Positions 6,348-9,567 of a stretch of 9,567 bases of DNA are shown here, piece by piece. This stretch comes from Acidothermaceae bacterium (GTDB lineage: Bacteria > Actinomycetota > Actinomycetes > Acidothermales > Acidothermaceae), in the NCBI GenBank assembly GCA_025925185.1, contig JAICLV010000099.1, forward strand, positions 1 through 9,567, given 5' to 3'. Each line of letters begins with the position of its first letter. Position 1 is the first letter of the stretch. Under the pieces are notes generated by a model. It was given only the letters and a program-made list of their open reading frames with translations, was not told the DNA's origin and searched no databases. The translations under genes were made by a program, and so were the position numbers.

Positions 6348-6737
6348 AAGGGTGTCGATGAGCACGTCGTTCGGCGTGCCCTTCTCGATCTGCGCCCGCG
6401 CGCCCTCGGGCAGCGGACGTCGCTCCCCTGTCAGCACGACGACCCGCGTCGACGGCGAGCACACCCGCACCGCCTGGATCGCCTCCAAGCCCGACATCAC
6501 CGGCATGGTGACGTCGATGACCAGCAGGTCGGGATGCAGCTTCGACACCAGGTCAACGGCCTCAGCGCCGTCGCTCGCCTGCCCCACGACGTCGAAATCG
6601 GGCTCAAGGGACAGCAGCGTGCTCATCAGCGCGCGAATGCCGGCCGCGTCGTCCGCCACGACGACACTGAACACCTGGTGCTCGGGCATGGCAGCAATTC
6701 CGGATGCCGTGAGGCCGGCTGTGGACGCGCCGGGCAC
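6324..6737 (-). CDS. Stand-alone response regulator receiver domain protein
   Basis: A CheY-like receiver domain without any output domain. Counting from the ATG at 6689, the acidic pair is D13-D14 (VVVADDAAG), the phosphorylatable aspartate is D59 (LLVIDVTMPVMSGLEA), the switch threonine is T87 (VVVLTG), and the conserved lysine is K103 (QIEKG); all key residues are present, so it should be phosphorylated. It would act by protein-protein contact or as a phosphate relay. No histidine kinase is in the window. Three starts are possible. GTG at 6737 has GGGGG five bases upstream and gives 137 residues; it is used here. ATG at 6689 gives a compact 121-residue domain but has only a weak GGAA. ATG at 6761 lacks a ribosome site. 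The C-terminus, RGVCRAV, is encoded by one copy of a 24-bp tandem repeat, so the end of the gene has been extended or duplicated. It lies between mqnA and mqnC. Its target is unknown. Confidence 0.85.
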   Translation of the reverse strand: MPGASTAGLTASGIAAMPEHQVFSVVVADDAAGIRALMSTLLSLEPDFDVVGQASDGAEAVDLVSKLHPDLLVIDVTMPVMSGLEAIQAVRVCSPSTRVVVLTGERRPLPEGARAQIEKGTPNDVLIDTLRGVCRAV

Positions 6738-6857
6738 AGCTTCCCCCTTGGACGTGGGCATGCACTGATCGTCGCAGGCAAGATGCCGGTCCGCGCGCAC
6801 TTTCGCAACGCTGATCACAACGGGTGGTATGGGAGCGCGCCCGCGGCCGCGGCCGGG
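6738..6857. other. Gap between mqnA and the receiver gene, with a G/C palindrome
   Basis: This is the longest gap within the mqnE-to-mqnC series (120 bases, or 168 if the receiver starts at its ATG). Just beyond the mqnA stop codon lies the perfect 12-bp palindrome CCGCGGCCGCGG (6841-6852) inside a longer G/C-only run. It could form a hairpin without a T-tract. The gap suggests the receiver gene may have its own promoter, but I found no convincing -35/-10 pair. Confidence 0.35.
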
Positions 6858-8117
<1,260 letters not shown>

Positions 8118-9266
8118 TCACACCGGCATCGGTTGCGGCGTGTCGCGACGGGTGCGGTCGGGACCGTCGTAGACGCGCAGCACGTTGTACTTCGTATCGC
8201 GTTCGACGGGCGTGAAACCCGCGTCGCGAATCAGGTCGAGCAGGTCGTCGCGATGCATCGTGTCGGGTGTGCCGAAGTGGTCGGCGTCGTGGGTGATCTT
8301 GTACTCGACCACCGAGCCGTCGAGGTCGTCGGCGCCGTGCGACAACGCCAGCTGCGACGTCGTCAGCCCGTGCATGACCCAGAACGCCTTCACGTGCTGG
8401 ACGTTGTCGAACAACAGCCGCGACACCGCGAAGGTCTTCAATGCCTCGGCGCCGGTGGCCATCGGCTGGGTCATCAACCGGTTGCGCGGGTCGCCGTTCG
8501 GGTCGTGCTGGAACCGCAGCGGGATGAAGACCTGGAAGCCGCCCGTCTCGTCTTGCAGCTCGCGCAGCCGCAGCACGTGGTCGACCCGGTGCCGCGGCTC
8601 CTCGATGTGGCCGTACAGCATCGTGCACGGCGTCTTCAGGCCCTTGGAGTGCGCGAGGCGGTGAATGCGCGACCAGTCCTCCCAGTGCGTGGCATGGTCG
8701 ACGATCTTCTCGCGCACCTCCCAGTCGAAAATCTCGGCGCCGCCGCCCGTGAGCGACTCCAAGCCGGCGTCGATCAGCTCGTCGAGGATCTCGTCGGCCG
8801 ACAGCCCGGAGATCTTCTCGAACCAGTGGATCTCGGTGGCGGTGAACGCCTTCAGCGCGACGTTAGGCAGCGCCTCTTTCAGCGCCTTCAGCGAGCGCGG
8901 GTAGTACCGCCACGGCAACGTGGGATGCAGGCCGTTGACGATGTGCAGCTCGGTGATGCCCTCGGGCTCCATCTGCTTGGCCAGCTCGACCGCTTCCTCC
9001 ACCCGCATCGTGTAGGCGTCGGCCTCACCCGGCTTGCGCTGGAAACTGCAATAAGCGCAGGACGCCGAGCACACGTTCGTCAAGTTGAGGTGCCGGTTGA
9101 TGTTGAAGAACACCCGGTCACCGTTCTTGCGGGTGCGCACCTCGTGCGCGAGGCCGCCGAGCCAGGCGAGGTCGTCGCTGGCGTACAGCGCGACGCCGTC
9201 GTCGTAGCTCAACCGCTCACCGGCGAGCACCTTGGCTTCAAGCTCGCGTTGCAGCCCTGCGTCCAC
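8118..9266 (-). CDS. mqnE: Aminodeoxyfutalosine synthase (radical SAM)
   Basis: MqnE is a radical SAM enzyme that joins the adenosyl group of SAM to the MqnA product, giving 6-amino-6-deoxyfutalosine. The product of 382 residues is close to known lengths. The cluster motif CSASCAYC has cysteines 66, 70 and 73 after RHLNLTNV. Other hallmarks are FQRKPGEADAYTM, ELHIVNGLHPTLPWRYYP (106-123), TATEIHWFEKISG, LTGGGAEIF (172-180), and the C-terminal SHGADDLDGSVVEYKI. The GTG at 9266 begins VDAGLQRELEAKVLAGERL, which matches where homologues begin. AAAGGGG lies about ten bases upstream. The frame remains open to 9458, and an ATG at 9365 would add 33 residues, rich in Arg and Pro and not family-like. 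It is the first gene of the leftward operon; its stop codon overlaps the ribosome site of the DUF4229 gene. Its product would be deaminated by the enzyme at 2853-3818. Confidence 0.95.
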   Translation of the reverse strand: MDAGLQRELEAKVLAGERLSYDDGVALYASDDLAWLGGLAHEVRTRKNGDRVFFNINRHLNLTNVCSASCAYCSFQRKPGEADAYTMRVEEAVELAKQMEPEGITELHIVNGLHPTLPWRYYPRSLKALKEALPNVALKAFTATEIHWFEKISGLSADEILDELIDAGLESLTGGGAEIFDWEVREKIVDHATHWEDWSRIHRLAHSKGLKTPCTMLYGHIEEPRHRVDHVLRLRELQDETGGFQVFIPLRFQHDPNGDPRNRLMTQPMATGAEALKTFAVSRLLFDNVQHVKAFWVMHGLTTSQLALSHGADDLDGSVVEYKITHDADHFGTPDTMHRDDLLDLIRDAGFTPVERDTKYNVLRVYDGPDRTRRDTPQPMPV

Positions 9267-9567
9267 GTCGTCCGCACCCCTTTGCTCAGCTGTCGCGCGC
9301 AGTGGCACGCGCGCGTATCCAGCATGCCTGAGTCGGTGGTCCGGCAGCGCAGGCGGGCGTCTCATCGACGGATTCGGCGCTTGACGAGGGCTTGCTCCTT
9401 CACGACGTAGAGTGACGACCAAGCGACGGAAAGTTCGCACTATGGGCCCTGCGCTCAATTTTCGTCACTCTGAGTGATGCTTTCGTGACGACCACCCCTA
9501 CTTTTTTGCCGCGTCGCCAACAATCCCGCGTCAACGGCAGACGGGACGGCACAACTACGTGTACACA
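9267..9567. other. Non-coding region upstream of mqnE
   Basis: These 301 bases up to the window edge contain no gene that I can support. The part beyond about 9400 is less G/C-rich than the rest of the window, as expected of a promoter region. It holds the repeated motif described separately, and a T6 run at 9502-9507 without an adjacent hairpin. On the minus strand TTGTTG and TAGGGG stand 17 bases apart (about 9498-9526), a weak promoter candidate. The stretch 9267-9458 is an in-frame extension of mqnE, probably untranslated leader. Confidence 0.5.
9409..9494. promoter_or_regulatory. Candidate operator: three GTGACGA motifs and a 13-bp palindrome upstream of mqnE
   Basis: AGAGTGACGA at 9409-9418 recurs in inverted orientation at 9462-9471 (TCGTCACTCT). 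GTGACGACCA at 9412-9421 recurs directly at 9485-9494. The middle copy is part of the perfect palindrome TCACTC-T-GAGTGA (9465-9477). The cluster is 143-228 bases upstream of the mqnE start, a likely place for promoter and regulator binding. The regulator is unknown. The repeats are seen directly; the regulatory role is inference. Confidence 0.45.

Noticed and set aside
9500..9510. T-run as an intrinsic terminator for a rightward transcript
   Set aside because: No G/C hairpin precedes the six T residues, and no plus-strand gene ends nearby.

Overview
The window reads as chromosomal DNA of a high-GC actinobacterium. The grounds are the strong G/C third-position bias, several GTG starts, the dense minus-strand operon, and close protein-level resemblance to the futalosine (mqn) and nuo genes of Streptomyces and relatives. 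I cannot fix the genus.

Reading the minus strand in the direction of transcription (right to left), the genes are: mqnE (aminodeoxyfutalosine synthase), a two-helix DUF4229 membrane protein, mqnA (chorismate dehydratase), a stand-alone receiver (response regulator) domain, and mqnC (dehypoxanthine futalosine cyclase). Then comes an interruption on the opposite strand. After it follow an adenosine-deaminase-family protein that is probably the aminodeoxyfutalosine deaminase, menG/ubiE (demethylmenaquinone methyltransferase), a menJ-like geranylgeranyl-reductase-family flavoprotein, nuoA, and the 5' part of nuoB. The region therefore joins early steps (MqnA, MqnE, deaminase, MqnC) and late steps (methylation, side-chain reduction) of menaquinone synthesis to complex I, the enzyme that reduces menaquinone. 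MqnB, MqnD, the prenyltransferase and the decarboxylase are not in the window.

The interruption at about 3887-5014 is the most interesting part. A plus-strand gene encodes an AbiEi-like winged-helix N-terminus fused to a DUF559/Vsr-like nuclease fold. It lies between two 42-bp sequences in inverted orientation that match at 33 of 42 positions by hand alignment. The outermost 23 bp match at 21. Each copy is itself bounded by GTTAGAC and GTCTAAC. The gene carries two TTA leucine codons, which I do not see in its neighbours. It sits exactly where the menaquinone operon changes from mqnC to the deaminase gene. I read it as a candidate small mobile or selfish cassette, or as a gene flanked by its own binding sites; the sequence alone cannot decide between these.

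Smaller signals are: a 24-bp tandem repeat of hairpins that duplicates the 3' end and stop codon of the receiver gene; a 15-bp repeat that does the same at menG; an Asp/Asn tract at the start of the DUF4229 protein; and a thrice-repeated GTGACGA motif with a 13-bp palindrome upstream of mqnE. No tRNA, rRNA, CRISPR array or recognised riboswitch was seen.
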